A stretch of 10,831 bases of DNA from contig JAHBAN010000003.1 of the NCBI GenBank assembly GCA_018500075.1, forward strand, positions 1-10,831. Direction: 5' to 3'. Numbering within the stretch: the first letter of the stretch is position 1; the number at the start of each line of letters is the position of its first letter. The stretch is from Flavobacteriia bacterium. GTDB lineage: Bacteria; Bacteroidota; Bacteroidia; Flavobacteriales; Flavobacteriaceae. Below the pieces are notes generated by a model, which was given only the letters and a program-made list of their open reading frames with translations, ran no database searches and had not been told where the DNA came from. This document shows, in pieces, positions 1 through 6,172 of this stretch. A program made the position numbers and the translations under genes.

Positions 1-357
1 GCGGCTCACTTTCTCATGAATGCGGATCGTCTCCGCCACCTGCGCGCCGATGGTCTGGATCGGGTTGAGCGCCGTCATCGGCTCCTGAAACACCATACCA
101 ACCTCGTTGCCGCGCACACCGCAGAGCGCCGCCTCCTCAAGCTGGAGCATCTCCTGCCCGCCGAGCGTCACACGGCCCGTCGCCTCTGCGCCCTCGGGCA
201 AAAGCTGCATCACAGACAGCGCCGTCAGTGACTTGCCAGACCCGCTCTCGCCAATAATCCCGACAATCTGCCCCGCCTCCACCGCGAAAGACACATCGCC
301 CAAAATCGGGGTGCCGTTGATCGAAAGCCCGAGCGCCTCTACCTCCAACAGGCTCAT
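1..357 (-). CDS. Peptide/nickel-type ABC transporter ATP-binding protein (partial)
   Basis: This is the N-terminal 119 codons of the cytoplasmic ATPase that powers the Dpp/Opp-type importer encoded upstream. The rest lies beyond the left edge. The Walker A motif GESGSGKS is at residues 36-43 and the Q-loop (VFQEPMTALNP, Gln91) follows; the spacing and the EPMTALNP wording are typical of DppD/OppD-family ATPases. The Walker B and signature motifs are outside the window, so I cannot tell whether this is a single-domain DppD or a fused DppD-DppF protein, which is common in alphaproteobacteria. The ATG overlaps the stop of the preceding permease gene (ATGA), so translation is probably coupled. 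Substrate specificity cannot be read from this part. Confidence 0.93.
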   Translation of the reverse strand, partial: MSLLEVEALGLSINGTPILGDVSFAVEAGQIVGIIGESGSGKSLTALSVMQLLPEGAEATGRVTLGGQEMLQLEEAALCGVRGNEVGMVFQEPMTALNPIQTIGAQVAETIRIHEKVSR

Positions 358-1169
358 CGCTTCGCCCTCCTGAGCCTTGGGTCAAGCGCATCGCGCAAGC
401 CATCGCCCAAAAGGTTCAGCCCCAAAACCGTAAGCAAGATCGCAAGGCCCGGAAAAACCGCCAGATGCGGCTTGAAGCTGAACATCGTCTGGCTCTCCGC
501 CAGCATCCTGCCCCAGCTCGGCGTCGGCGGCTGCGCGCCAAGCCCGACATAGCTCAGGCCCGCTTCGGCCAGAATACCGAGCGAAAACTGGATCGTCCCC
601 TGCACAATCAACAGATTGGCCAGATTGGGCAGAATATGCTCAAAGCTGATCCGCGCCGCGCCCTTGCCCGCCACCCGCGCCGCCAGAACATAATCGCGCG
701 TCCAAAGGCTCAAGGCCGCGCCCCGCACCAGCCGCGCAAAGACAGGGATATTGAAAATCCCGATGGCGATAATGGCGTTCACAGCGCTCGCGCCAAACAC
801 CGCCGTGATCATGATCGCGATGAGCAGGCTCGGAAAGGCAAACACAAGGTCGTTGCCCCGCATGATCACCTCGTCCAGAAGCGTTCCCCGCCGCGCCGCC
901 GCCGCCAGCCCGAGCGGCACCCCAAGCAGCATCCCGATCCCCACAGCCACCACAGCCACAGCAATAGAGGTCCGCGCGCCCACCATAATCATAGAGAAAA
1001 TATCGCGGCCAAAATGGTCGGTGCCAAACAAATGCGCCGCACTCGGCGCCTTGAGCTTGTTGGGGATATCAAGGCCCAAAACGTCATAGGGCGTCCAGAC
1101 AAAACTCACGAGCGCCGCCAGCACAAAGACCGCGCTCAGCACAGCCCCGATCAGAAGCGCGCGGCTCAC
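354..1169 (-). CDS. Peptide-type ABC transporter permease, DppC-like
   Basis: Inner-membrane permease of 271 residues, near the usual 270-300 for DppC/OppC proteins. An N-terminal membrane segment (about residues 5-25) is followed by the family motif HLFGTDHFGRDIFS (46-59). Several further hydrophobic segments span residues 65-255. The cytoplasmic EAA loop, DYVLAARVAGKGAARISFEHILPN (158-182), contacts the ATPase, and the C terminus LLGDGLRDALDPRLR is characteristic. The start is a GTG codon whose bases overlap the stop of the upstream permease gene (GTGA); no better start with a separate ribosome-binding site is evident. It should pair with the DppB-like protein as a heterodimeric channel. 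It is part of the operon binding protein-B-C-ATPase. Confidence 0.95.
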   Translation of the reverse strand: MSRALLIGAVLSAVFVLAALVSFVWTPYDVLGLDIPNKLKAPSAAHLFGTDHFGRDIFSMIMVGARTSIAVAVVAVGIGMLLGVPLGLAAAARRGTLLDEVIMRGNDLVFAFPSLLIAIMITAVFGASAVNAIIAIGIFNIPVFARLVRGAALSLWTRDYVLAARVAGKGAARISFEHILPNLANLLIVQGTIQFSLGILAEAGLSYVGLGAQPPTPSWGRMLAESQTMFSFKPHLAVFPGLAILLTVLGLNLLGDGLRDALDPRLRRAKR

Positions 1170-2113
1170 GCCCCCACCCTCAGGCGCGGGTCCACCAGCG
1201 CATAGGCCAGATCAACCAGAAAATTCACCAAGATCACGGCAAAAACCAGAAGCATCACCACGCTCTCCACCACAATCAGATCGCGCGCCGCAATCGACTG
1301 GAACACAAGCCGCCCGAGGCCAGGCAGGTAAAACACATTCTCGATGATGATCGCGCCGGCCAGCAAAAAGGAAAACTGCAAGCCGATGATCGTCAGCACA
1401 GGGATCAAAGCATTGCGCAACGCGTGCCGCCGCAAGGCCTGCCGCCGGCTCAGCCCCTTGGCCCGTGCCGTGCGGATATAATCCTCCCCCAAACTGTCCA
1501 GAAGCGAAGAGCGCATCACCCGCGCAAGGATACTCGCCTGCGGCAAGGCCAGCGCAATCGCCGGCAGCGTCAAACTCTTCACAGCCGGCCCAAAGCCCGC
1601 CTCCCAGCCGGCAAAGCCCCCCGCCGAAAACCAGCGCAGGTTGATCGCAAACAACAGCACCATCAACATCGCAAACCAGAAATTCGGGATCGCAACCCCG
1701 AGCTGCGTCACCCCCATCACCAGCAGATCCCCGAAGCGGCCGCGCTGGCTCGCCGCCCAGATCCCCGCCGGAAAGGCAATCAGCGTCGACAGCGTCAGCG
1801 CATAAACAGCCAGCGGCAGCGAAATCCACATCCGCTCGCCAATCATCTCGCTCACAGGCGTGCGATAGGTATAGGAGGTGCCAAAATCCCCCTGCATCAT
1901 CCCGCCAACCCAAGACAGATAGCGCTCCAAAAGCGTCCCGTTCAGTCCAAGCTGCTCGCGCAACGCCGCCAGAGTGTCCTCCGCGGCGTTCAAGCCCAGC
2001 ATATAGGCCGCCGGATCGCCCGGCACGACCTCGACAAACAGAAAGATCACAACAGAGGCCACAGCCAGCGAGACCAGCAACGACACAAGGCGTCTGGCCA
2101 CAAACCCTAGCAT
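1166..2113 (-). CDS. Peptide-type ABC transporter permease, DppB-like
   Basis: Inner-membrane permease of 315 residues, a normal DppB/OppB length. It opens with the family pattern MLGFVARRLVSLLVSL (first membrane segment) and the periplasmic PGDPA motif (31-35). GDFGTSYTYRTPVSEMI (75-91) and the EAA loop DYIRTARAKGLSRRQALRRHALRNAL (211-236) follow, then the conserved IENVFYLPGLGRL stretch (257-269) and a C-terminal VDPRLR. It forms the translocation pore together with the DppC-like partner. A GGAG-like sequence lies only about 3 bases before the ATG, so translation initiation may be modest. The gene starts 98 bp after the binding-protein gene, with a stem-loop in the gap, and ends overlapping the next gene by 4 bp. 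Confidence 0.95.
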   Translation of the reverse strand: MLGFVARRLVSLLVSLAVASVVIFLFVEVVPGDPAAYMLGLNAAEDTLAALREQLGLNGTLLERYLSWVGGMMQGDFGTSYTYRTPVSEMIGERMWISLPLAVYALTLSTLIAFPAGIWAASQRGRFGDLLVMGVTQLGVAIPNFWFAMLMVLLFAINLRWFSAGGFAGWEAGFGPAVKSLTLPAIALALPQASILARVMRSSLLDSLGEDYIRTARAKGLSRRQALRRHALRNALIPVLTIIGLQFSFLLAGAIIIENVFYLPGLGRLVFQSIAARDLIVVESVVMLLVFAVILVNFLVDLAYALVDPRLRVGA

Positions 2114-2147
2114 CGGCTCCGCCCCGTCATCCGTGCCTCACCCTGTC

Positions 2148-2169
2148 TTTTTTATTGCTATAAATATCC
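2148..2169 (-). repeat. GGATATTT intergenic element, copy A
   Basis: On the minus strand this reads GGATATTT, then ATAG, then CAAT, then six A. It aligns without gaps to copies at 3809-3830 and 7332-7352. All three lie on the same strand, downstream of minus-strand genes. This copy directly abuts the 3' side of the stem-loop after the binding-protein gene. I recall similar sequence between genes in Rhodobacteraceae genomes but know no established name or function. Confidence 0.5.
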
Positions 2170-2207
2170 AATTCCAGCGCCCGCAAAGCGCGCAGGCGCT
2201 GGAATTG
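2169..2207 (-). promoter_or_regulatory. Intercistronic stem-loop between binding-protein and permease genes
   Basis: A perfect 13-bp inverted repeat: arms 2169-2181 (CAATTCCAGCGCC) and 2195-2207 (GGCGCTGGAATTG) with a 13-base loop. It begins 5 bases after the stop of the binding-protein gene. The transcript continues into an A-rich, not U-rich, stretch, so it does not look like a classical intrinsic terminator. Stem-loops in this position in other binding-protein operons (such as malE-malF) protect the upstream mRNA from 3' exonucleases or reduce read-through, giving more binding protein than permease. The same role is inferred here. Confidence 0.75.
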
Positions 2208-2211
2208 TGCT

Positions 2212-3687
2212 TCACTCAGCCCAGTATACGCCGGTCATATCATTGGCCTGCGTTGGCGCATTCTCCCAAAGCCCGCGCACAGCCGCCTTGGCAATGGTCG
2301 GAATGGCGAGCTGGAAAAGATAGCCGTTCACATAATCACCCGAAATCTTGCGCTGCATCTGGCCCAGAAGCGCGCTGCGCTTGGCCAGGTCGGCCTCGGC
2401 CTCAAGTGCGCTGTTCATCGCCTGAAACTCCGCATCATCATACTGGAAGTAATAATCGGGCCGCGCATAGATCCCGATGTCCATCGGCTCGGTATGGCTC
2501 ACAATGGTGAGGCCATAATCCTTGCCCTTGAAGACTTCCTCCAGCCACTGCGCCCACTCCAGATTGGTGATCTCGGTCTCAATACCCACCTCTCTGAGCT
2601 GTGCGGCAATAATCTCCCCGCCACGGCGCGCATAAGAGGGCGGCGGCAGCTTGAGCGTGGTGGTGAAGCCCTCAGCAAAGCCCGCCTCCGCCAGCAGGGC
2701 TTTCGCCTTCTCGGGGTCATAGGCGCTCTCGCCCGTCAGATCGACATAATCAGGGTTGTGCGGCGCAAAATGCGTGCCGATCGGCGTGCCAAGGCCAAAC
2801 ATCGCCCCGTCAATAATAGCCTGACGGTCAATCGCATGGGCCAGTGCGGCGCGCACCTTCACATTGTCAAACGGCGGCATCTTGTTGTTGGTCGAAAGGA
2901 TCGTTTCGCCCTCGGTGTTCCCCACAATCACCTGAAAGCGCGCATCCGCCTCAAACTGTGGCACATTCTCGGGCGCAGGATAGCCCGCAAACACATCCAC
3001 ATCCTCCGCCATCACAGCGGCAAAGGCCGCCGTCGGGTCGGAAATAAACTTGAAAGTCACCTTATCAAGCTTGGCAGGCGTGCCCCAATACTCGGGGTTG
3101 CGCGCCAGCGTGATGTTGTCGCCCTGCACCCAATTGTCAAATTTGAACGCCCCGGTGCCCACAGGCGCCTGCTTGATATTTTCGATGCTCTCGGGCGCCA
3201 CAATCACAGCATCCCCCCAGGCAAGGTTAAACAAAAGCGAGCCATTGGGCGCGCTCAGGGTGATCTTCACTGTGCCGGCGTCCACGGCCACGACCTCGGC
3301 AATGCTGCCAAACAGCGCCTTCTGCGCATTGGCGCTGTCCTCGGCGCGCGCCCGATCGAGCGAGAATTTCACATCCTCCGCATCCATCGTGGTCCCGTCG
3401 TGAAACATAACGCCACTGGCCAGCTTGAAGGTATAGCTCAGCCCGTCGTCCGAAATCTCCCAGCTCTGCGCAAGACCGGGGATGATCGACCCATCCGAAG
3501 CAAACCGCGTCAGCCCCTCAAAGACGTTCGAATACAAAACACTGTCAATCGCCCCGGCCGCCGCAGAGGTCGGGTCCAGATGCGGCGGCTCAAGCTGCAT
3601 CGCCAGCGTGATATCGCTTTTGGCCGCAGCCGCACCAGCCACCATGACCGCCAAAGCGCTGGCGGTTGCATATTTCAGAAATGTCAT
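2212..3687 (-). CDS. Peptide-type ABC transporter substrate-binding protein (SBP family 5)
   Basis: Periplasmic solute receptor of 491 residues, within the usual range for DppA/OppA/NikA-type family 5 proteins. The signal peptide MTFLKYATASALAVMVAGAAAA ends in an AAA-K site near residue 22. There is no lipobox cysteine, so the mature protein should be soluble. Family landmarks are the N-terminal LEPPHLDPTSA, SNVFEGLTRF, the PGLAQSWEISDDGLSYTFKL block, DGTTMDAEDVKFSLDRA, and VGTGAFKFDNWVQGDNI followed by NPEYWG. The frame is open for 20 more codons upstream, but the ATG at 3687 is preferred: it starts the signal peptide and is preceded by AGGGAG (3695-3700) at 7 bases. The ligand could be di/oligopeptides, glutathione, opines or other compounds; the sequence alone does not decide. 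Confidence 0.95.
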   Translation of the reverse strand: MTFLKYATASALAVMVAGAAAAKSDITLAMQLEPPHLDPTSAAAGAIDSVLYSNVFEGLTRFASDGSIIPGLAQSWEISDDGLSYTFKLASGVMFHDGTTMDAEDVKFSLDRARAEDSANAQKALFGSIAEVVAVDAGTVKITLSAPNGSLLFNLAWGDAVIVAPESIENIKQAPVGTGAFKFDNWVQGDNITLARNPEYWGTPAKLDKVTFKFISDPTAAFAAVMAEDVDVFAGYPAPENVPQFEADARFQVIVGNTEGETILSTNNKMPPFDNVKVRAALAHAIDRQAIIDGAMFGLGTPIGTHFAPHNPDYVDLTGESAYDPEKAKALLAEAGFAEGFTTTLKLPPPSYARRGGEIIAAQLREVGIETEITNLEWAQWLEEVFKGKDYGLTIVSHTEPMDIGIYARPDYYFQYDDAEFQAMNSALEAEADLAKRSALLGQMQRKISGDYVNGYLFQLAIPTIAKAAVRGLWENAPTQANDMTGVYWAE

Positions 3688-3808
3688 AGGCTCTCTCCCT
3701 GTCCTCGGGCTGCTCCCCAACCCGCTTGGCCCAAGTTTGCCCCGCAAGAGCAGGAGTCTTCAAGTCCAAACTCGCGCCCCGCCCGGCAAAGGGGCAGCGA
3801 GGTCACCC

Positions 3809-3830
3809 TTTTTTATTGCCTAAAATATCC
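3809..3830 (-). repeat. GGATATTT intergenic element, copy B
   Basis: On the minus strand this reads GGATATTT, TAGG, CAAT, then six A; it differs from copy A only in the four-base segment after GGATATTT. It lies in the long intergenic region, downstream of the M20 gene and of the tandem palindromes. Unlike copies A and C, no clean hairpin immediately precedes it. Confidence 0.5.
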
Positions 3831-3883
3831 AAATCCCGCCGCCGCCCCACGCGCCACACCGACCATAGCACCAGCACCGTAAG

Positions 3884-4002
3884 GTGCGCATTCACTGCGC
3901 ACCTTCTTTAACCTGTGTGCGCATTCACTGCGCACCTCTCTTAACCTGTGTGCGCAGTCTCTGCGCACCTCTCTCAACCTGCGTGCGCAGTCTCTGCCCC
4001 AC
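3884..4002. repeat. 33-bp tandem repeat of short palindromes (3 full and 1 degenerate copy)
   Basis: Units at 3884-3916, 3917-3949 and 3950-3982, with a degenerate fourth from 3983. Each unit holds GTGCGCA, a 5-base loop and TGCGCAC, followed by a pyrimidine-rich spacer with TTAACC (TCAACC in unit 3). Loops are TTCAC in units 1-2 and GTCTC in units 3-4. The first palindrome extends to 10 bp (3881-3890 with 3896-3905), and an overlapping GCACC/GGTGC hairpin with a GTAA loop lies at 3874-3887. It resembles REP-type intergenic repeats and could form transcript hairpins or cruciforms. There are no unique spacers, so it is not CRISPR. Confidence 0.85.
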
Positions 4003-4014
4003 CACCGCACGCCC

Positions 4015-4146
4015 CGTTAACCCGATTTCCTAAACAAAAGTTAACGTTCAGGCGGTGCACGCCCGGTGCACGCATCGTGCACGCATATCACCCCCCCCGA
4101 CTCAGGGCTTTTTGAGGCCGTTAACCCTGCGGGGCGCTGCGTTAAC
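4015..4146. promoter_or_regulatory. Cluster of four GTTAAC sites
   Basis: GTTAAC occurs at 4016-4021, 4040-4045, 4120-4125 and 4141-4146. The first two form an inverted repeat, CGTTAAC/GTTAACG, with an 18-base spacer. The last two are direct CGTTAAC repeats 21 bp apart, and the final one overlaps the stop codon of the M20 gene. Four copies of an AT-rich hexamer in 131 bp of GC-rich DNA is notable. A protein-binding role is only a guess. Confidence 0.3.
4053..4085. repeat. Three tandem 11-bp repeats with GTGCAC cores
   Basis: Units at 4053-4063, 4064-4074 and 4075-4085 read CGGTGCACGC(C/A), the last starting TC. Each has a palindromic GTGCAC core. The 11-bp period is about one helical turn, so the cores would face the same side of the DNA, as expected of a cooperative protein-binding array. 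The function is unknown. Confidence 0.6.
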
Positions 4147-5431
4147 TTTCCCGCCCGTGAAGCAGGTCCAAAAGGCTCAGCGCCATCACCTGCGCACTGT
4201 GCACCATGTCGTCAATTCCGATATATTCATCCGGCTTATGCGCAAGGTCGAGTATCCCCGGCCCATAAGCAATGCAGTTCTTCAGCCGCCCGATCCGGTC
4301 AATATGCTTTTGGTCATACGTCCCGGGCGAAACAACATAATCCGCCTCGCGCCCCATCACATCGGCAATCGCGCGCGCCACAGATTGCACCACAGGCGCG
4401 CTCTTTTCGGTCATGCTCGGCAAGACCCGCTGCAACTCGCGCACATCATAGCTGAAGTTCTCCCGCTCCGCCTGCACATGGCGCAATAGCCCGTGGATTT
4501 CCTCCTGCACCTCGTCAATATCTTCCTCGATCAGAAAGCGACGATCAATCACCATCCGGCAGCTGTCAGGCACGCAAGGGCTTGGCAAACCAGTATAATC
4601 TGCCGCCTGCTCGGCCTCCCCGCCATGGATCGAATTGATGTTCATCGTGCTCTGTTTCGCCCCTTCCGGCACAACAGGCATATCGGTGCGTTTGAGCGCC
4701 AAAGCGGGGAAAAGCGAGCGCTCCATCTCGCTCACAACCGCCCCCATATGGCGCACCGCGCAATCGCCCAGAAAGGGCATGGAGCCATGGGCAATCTCGC
4801 CATAGGTCTCGATTTCGGCCCACCAGACCCCCCTGTGCCCAAGGCAAATCCGGTCATGCCCCAGCGGTTCCGGGATGATCACATGATGCACTTTTTCGGG
4901 GTTAAAATAGCCCTTTTCCGCCAAATAAGCGACGCCGCCAAAGCCGCCACTTTCCTCGTCTGCGGTGCCCGATATCTCGATAGCCCCTGCAAAATCAGGG
5001 CAAATCTCGATAAACGCTTCCGCCGCAATGATGCTCGCCGCCAAGCCGCCTTTCATATCGCAGGCGCCGCGCCCGTAGACCTTCCCGTCAATGACCTCGC
5101 CGCCAAACGGGTCACGCGTCCAGCCGCGCCCCACTTCGACAATATCGATATGGGAGTTGAAATGCACACATTCCCCCGCCCGCGGCCCCTCCTTGCGCGC
5201 GACGATGTTGTAGCGCGGATAACGGTCCGAATCGCCCAAAGCGCCCTTGGCGCGGATAAGCTCTGTCTGGAAACCTTTCTTTAACAACCGACGGTCAAGA
5301 TACTCACAAATCTCGCGATAGTTTTCCCCCGGCGGATTGAGCGTCGGAATTTTTATGAGGTCACAACACAGCTCCACAAGATCATCCCGCCGTGCGGCAA
5401 TCTCTTCGCTCAAACGGTCAGCCAGGCTCAT
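4142..5431 (-). CDS. M20-family metallohydrolase (ArgE/DapE-like deacylase or peptidase)
   Basis: Cytoplasmic zinc-dependent amidohydrolase of 429 residues, a normal length for the ArgE/DapE/CPG2 group, which removes acyl groups from amino acids or cleaves short peptides. The metal site is complete: SHIDIVEVG with His94 and catalytic-base-supporting Asp96, GRGACDMKGG with bridging Asp125, GTADEESGG with catalytic Glu159 and ligand Glu160, PEPLG with Glu188, and LAHKPDE with His399. GEIAHGSMP (211-219, His215) marks the dimerisation domain. The start is supported by AAGGAGA six bases upstream. It follows rpe by 57 bp and precedes the importer genes. The true substrate is not evident, and it need not be the arginine or lysine pathway enzyme. 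Confidence 0.9.
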   Translation of the reverse strand: MSLADRLSEEIAARRDDLVELCCDLIKIPTLNPPGENYREICEYLDRRLLKKGFQTELIRAKGALGDSDRYPRYNIVARKEGPRAGECVHFNSHIDIVEVGRGWTRDPFGGEVIDGKVYGRGACDMKGGLAASIIAAEAFIEICPDFAGAIEISGTADEESGGFGGVAYLAEKGYFNPEKVHHVIIPEPLGHDRICLGHRGVWWAEIETYGEIAHGSMPFLGDCAVRHMGAVVSEMERSLFPALALKRTDMPVVPEGAKQSTMNINSIHGGEAEQAADYTGLPSPCVPDSCRMVIDRRFLIEEDIDEVQEEIHGLLRHVQAERENFSYDVRELQRVLPSMTEKSAPVVQSVARAIADVMGREADYVVSPGTYDQKHIDRIGRLKNCIAYGPGILDLAHKPDEYIGIDDMVHSAQVMALSLLDLLHGRES

Positions 5432-5455
5432 AGCGCATCTCCTTTGAGACGCACT
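5432..5455 (-). promoter_or_regulatory. Hairpin overlapping the ribosome-binding site of the M20 gene
   Basis: In the minus-strand transcript AGUGCGUCUC (5455-5446) can pair with GAGAUGCGCU (5441-5432) over 10 bp, including two G-U wobbles, with loop AAAG. The Shine-Dalgarno AAGGAGA (5444-5438) is half loop, half stem, and the stem ends one base before the AUG. In plus-strand RNA the two wobbles would be A-C mismatches, so the pairing fits the sense transcript specifically. Translational control is inferred. Confidence 0.45.
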
Positions 5456-5488
5456 ATGCGAAGCTCGCTGACCATGTTCAAGGCTGGG

Positions 5489-6172
5489 TTAAAGCGCGCC
5501 TTCGGCCGCCGCGCGAATCGCGCGGATGTTTTCGCCGTAAACCTCGGGCTTTTGCACCGAGCCGCCACGAAACACAGCAGACCCCGCCACAAGCACATCC
5601 GCCCCCGCTTCGGCCATCAAAGGCGCGGTGTTTGCGTCCATCCCGCCATCAATCTCGATGTGAATGTCACGGTCCCCAATCATCGCGCGAAGCGCGCGCA
5701 CCTTGTCGGTCATGTCGATATACTTCTGCCCGCCAAAGCCGGGGTTGACCGTCATAACGCAAATTAAGTCAGTCAAATCAAGTAGATGCGCAACCGCCTC
5801 CGCAGGCGTTCCAGGGTTGAGCGCCACACCCGCCTTCATCCCCGCGCCCTTGATAGCCTGCAATGTGCGGTGAATATGCGGCCCCGCCTCGATATGCGCA
5901 GTGAGCACATCGGCCCCCGCATCGGCATAGGCGTCGATATACTGGTCCACCGGCGAAATCATCAGATGAACATCCATCACCGTCTTCACGTGCGGGCGAA
6001 ACGCCTTCACAGCCATCGGCCCGAAGGTGAGGTTGGGCACAAAATGCCCGTCCATCACATCAATATGAACCCAATCCGCGCCCTGCGCCTCGATCGCCTG
6101 AATTTCCTGCCCGAAATTGGCAAAATCCGCGCTCAGGATCGAAGGGGCAATTTTGATAGACCGATCAAACAT
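5489..6172 (-). CDS. rpe: Ribulose-phosphate 3-epimerase
   Basis: Interconverts D-ribulose 5-phosphate and D-xylulose 5-phosphate in the pentose-phosphate and Calvin pathways; a cytoplasmic metal-dependent TIM-barrel enzyme. The 227 residues match the family length. Visible signatures are KIAPSILSADFANFG, VHIDVMDGHFVPNLTFGP with His36 and catalytic Asp38, DVHLMI with His69, MTVNPGFGGQKYI (140-152) and IEIDGGMDANTAPL with catalytic Asp175. The VAGSAVF phosphate-binding loop closes the barrel. The start at 6172 gives MFDRSIKIAPS, the usual N terminus, with GGAG 6 bases upstream. An in-frame ATG at 6190 would add six residues but has no good ribosome-binding site. It overlaps the end of fba by 8 bp, so translational coupling is likely. 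Confidence 0.96.
   Translation of the reverse strand: MFDRSIKIAPSILSADFANFGQEIQAIEAQGADWVHIDVMDGHFVPNLTFGPMAVKAFRPHVKTVMDVHLMISPVDQYIDAYADAGADVLTAHIEAGPHIHRTLQAIKGAGMKAGVALNPGTPAEAVAHLLDLTDLICVMTVNPGFGGQKYIDMTDKVRALRAMIGDRDIHIEIDGGMDANTAPLMAEAGADVLVAGSAVFRGGSVQKPEVYGENIRAIRAAAEGAL

Larger units (their letters stand above)
3688..4141. other. 454-bp non-coding, repeat-rich intergenic region
   Basis: This lies between the M20 hydrolase stop and the binding-protein start and must hold the 3' end of one minus-strand unit and probably the promoter of the importer operon. It contains a 33-bp tandem palindromic repeat (3884-4002), three 11-bp GTGCAC repeats (4053-4085), a run of eight C (4091-4098), four GTTAAC sites and a copy of the GGATATTT element. 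I found no convincing -35/-10 pair for the importer operon. The part nearest the gene (3688-3808) holds only the ribosome-binding site and a short CTTGG/CCAAG palindrome (3725-3735). Small open frames here are composition artefacts. Confidence 0.7.

Noticed and set aside
2494..3882. Long open frame (462 codons) on the plus strand
   Set aside because: Antisense to the binding-protein gene; Arg/His/Pro-rich composition typical of a GC-rich shadow frame, no ribosome-binding site, no recognisable domain.
3884..4002. CRISPR array
   Set aside because: The units are contiguous with near-identical content and have no unique spacers; no cas genes in the window.
3813..4010. Small minus-strand frame encoding 11-residue repeats (DCAHRLREVRSE-like)
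   Set aside because: It is open only because the 33-bp repeat is a multiple of three; it has a GTG start with no proper ribosome-binding site and the peptide simply mirrors the DNA repeat.
4091..4098. C8 run as a phase-variable tract
   Set aside because: It is intergenic, fairly short, and not placed between recognisable promoter elements.
3908..4146. CtrA-type sites (TTAA-N7-TTAA)
   Set aside because: Several TTAAC half-sites exist, but none are paired at the 7-base spacing required.
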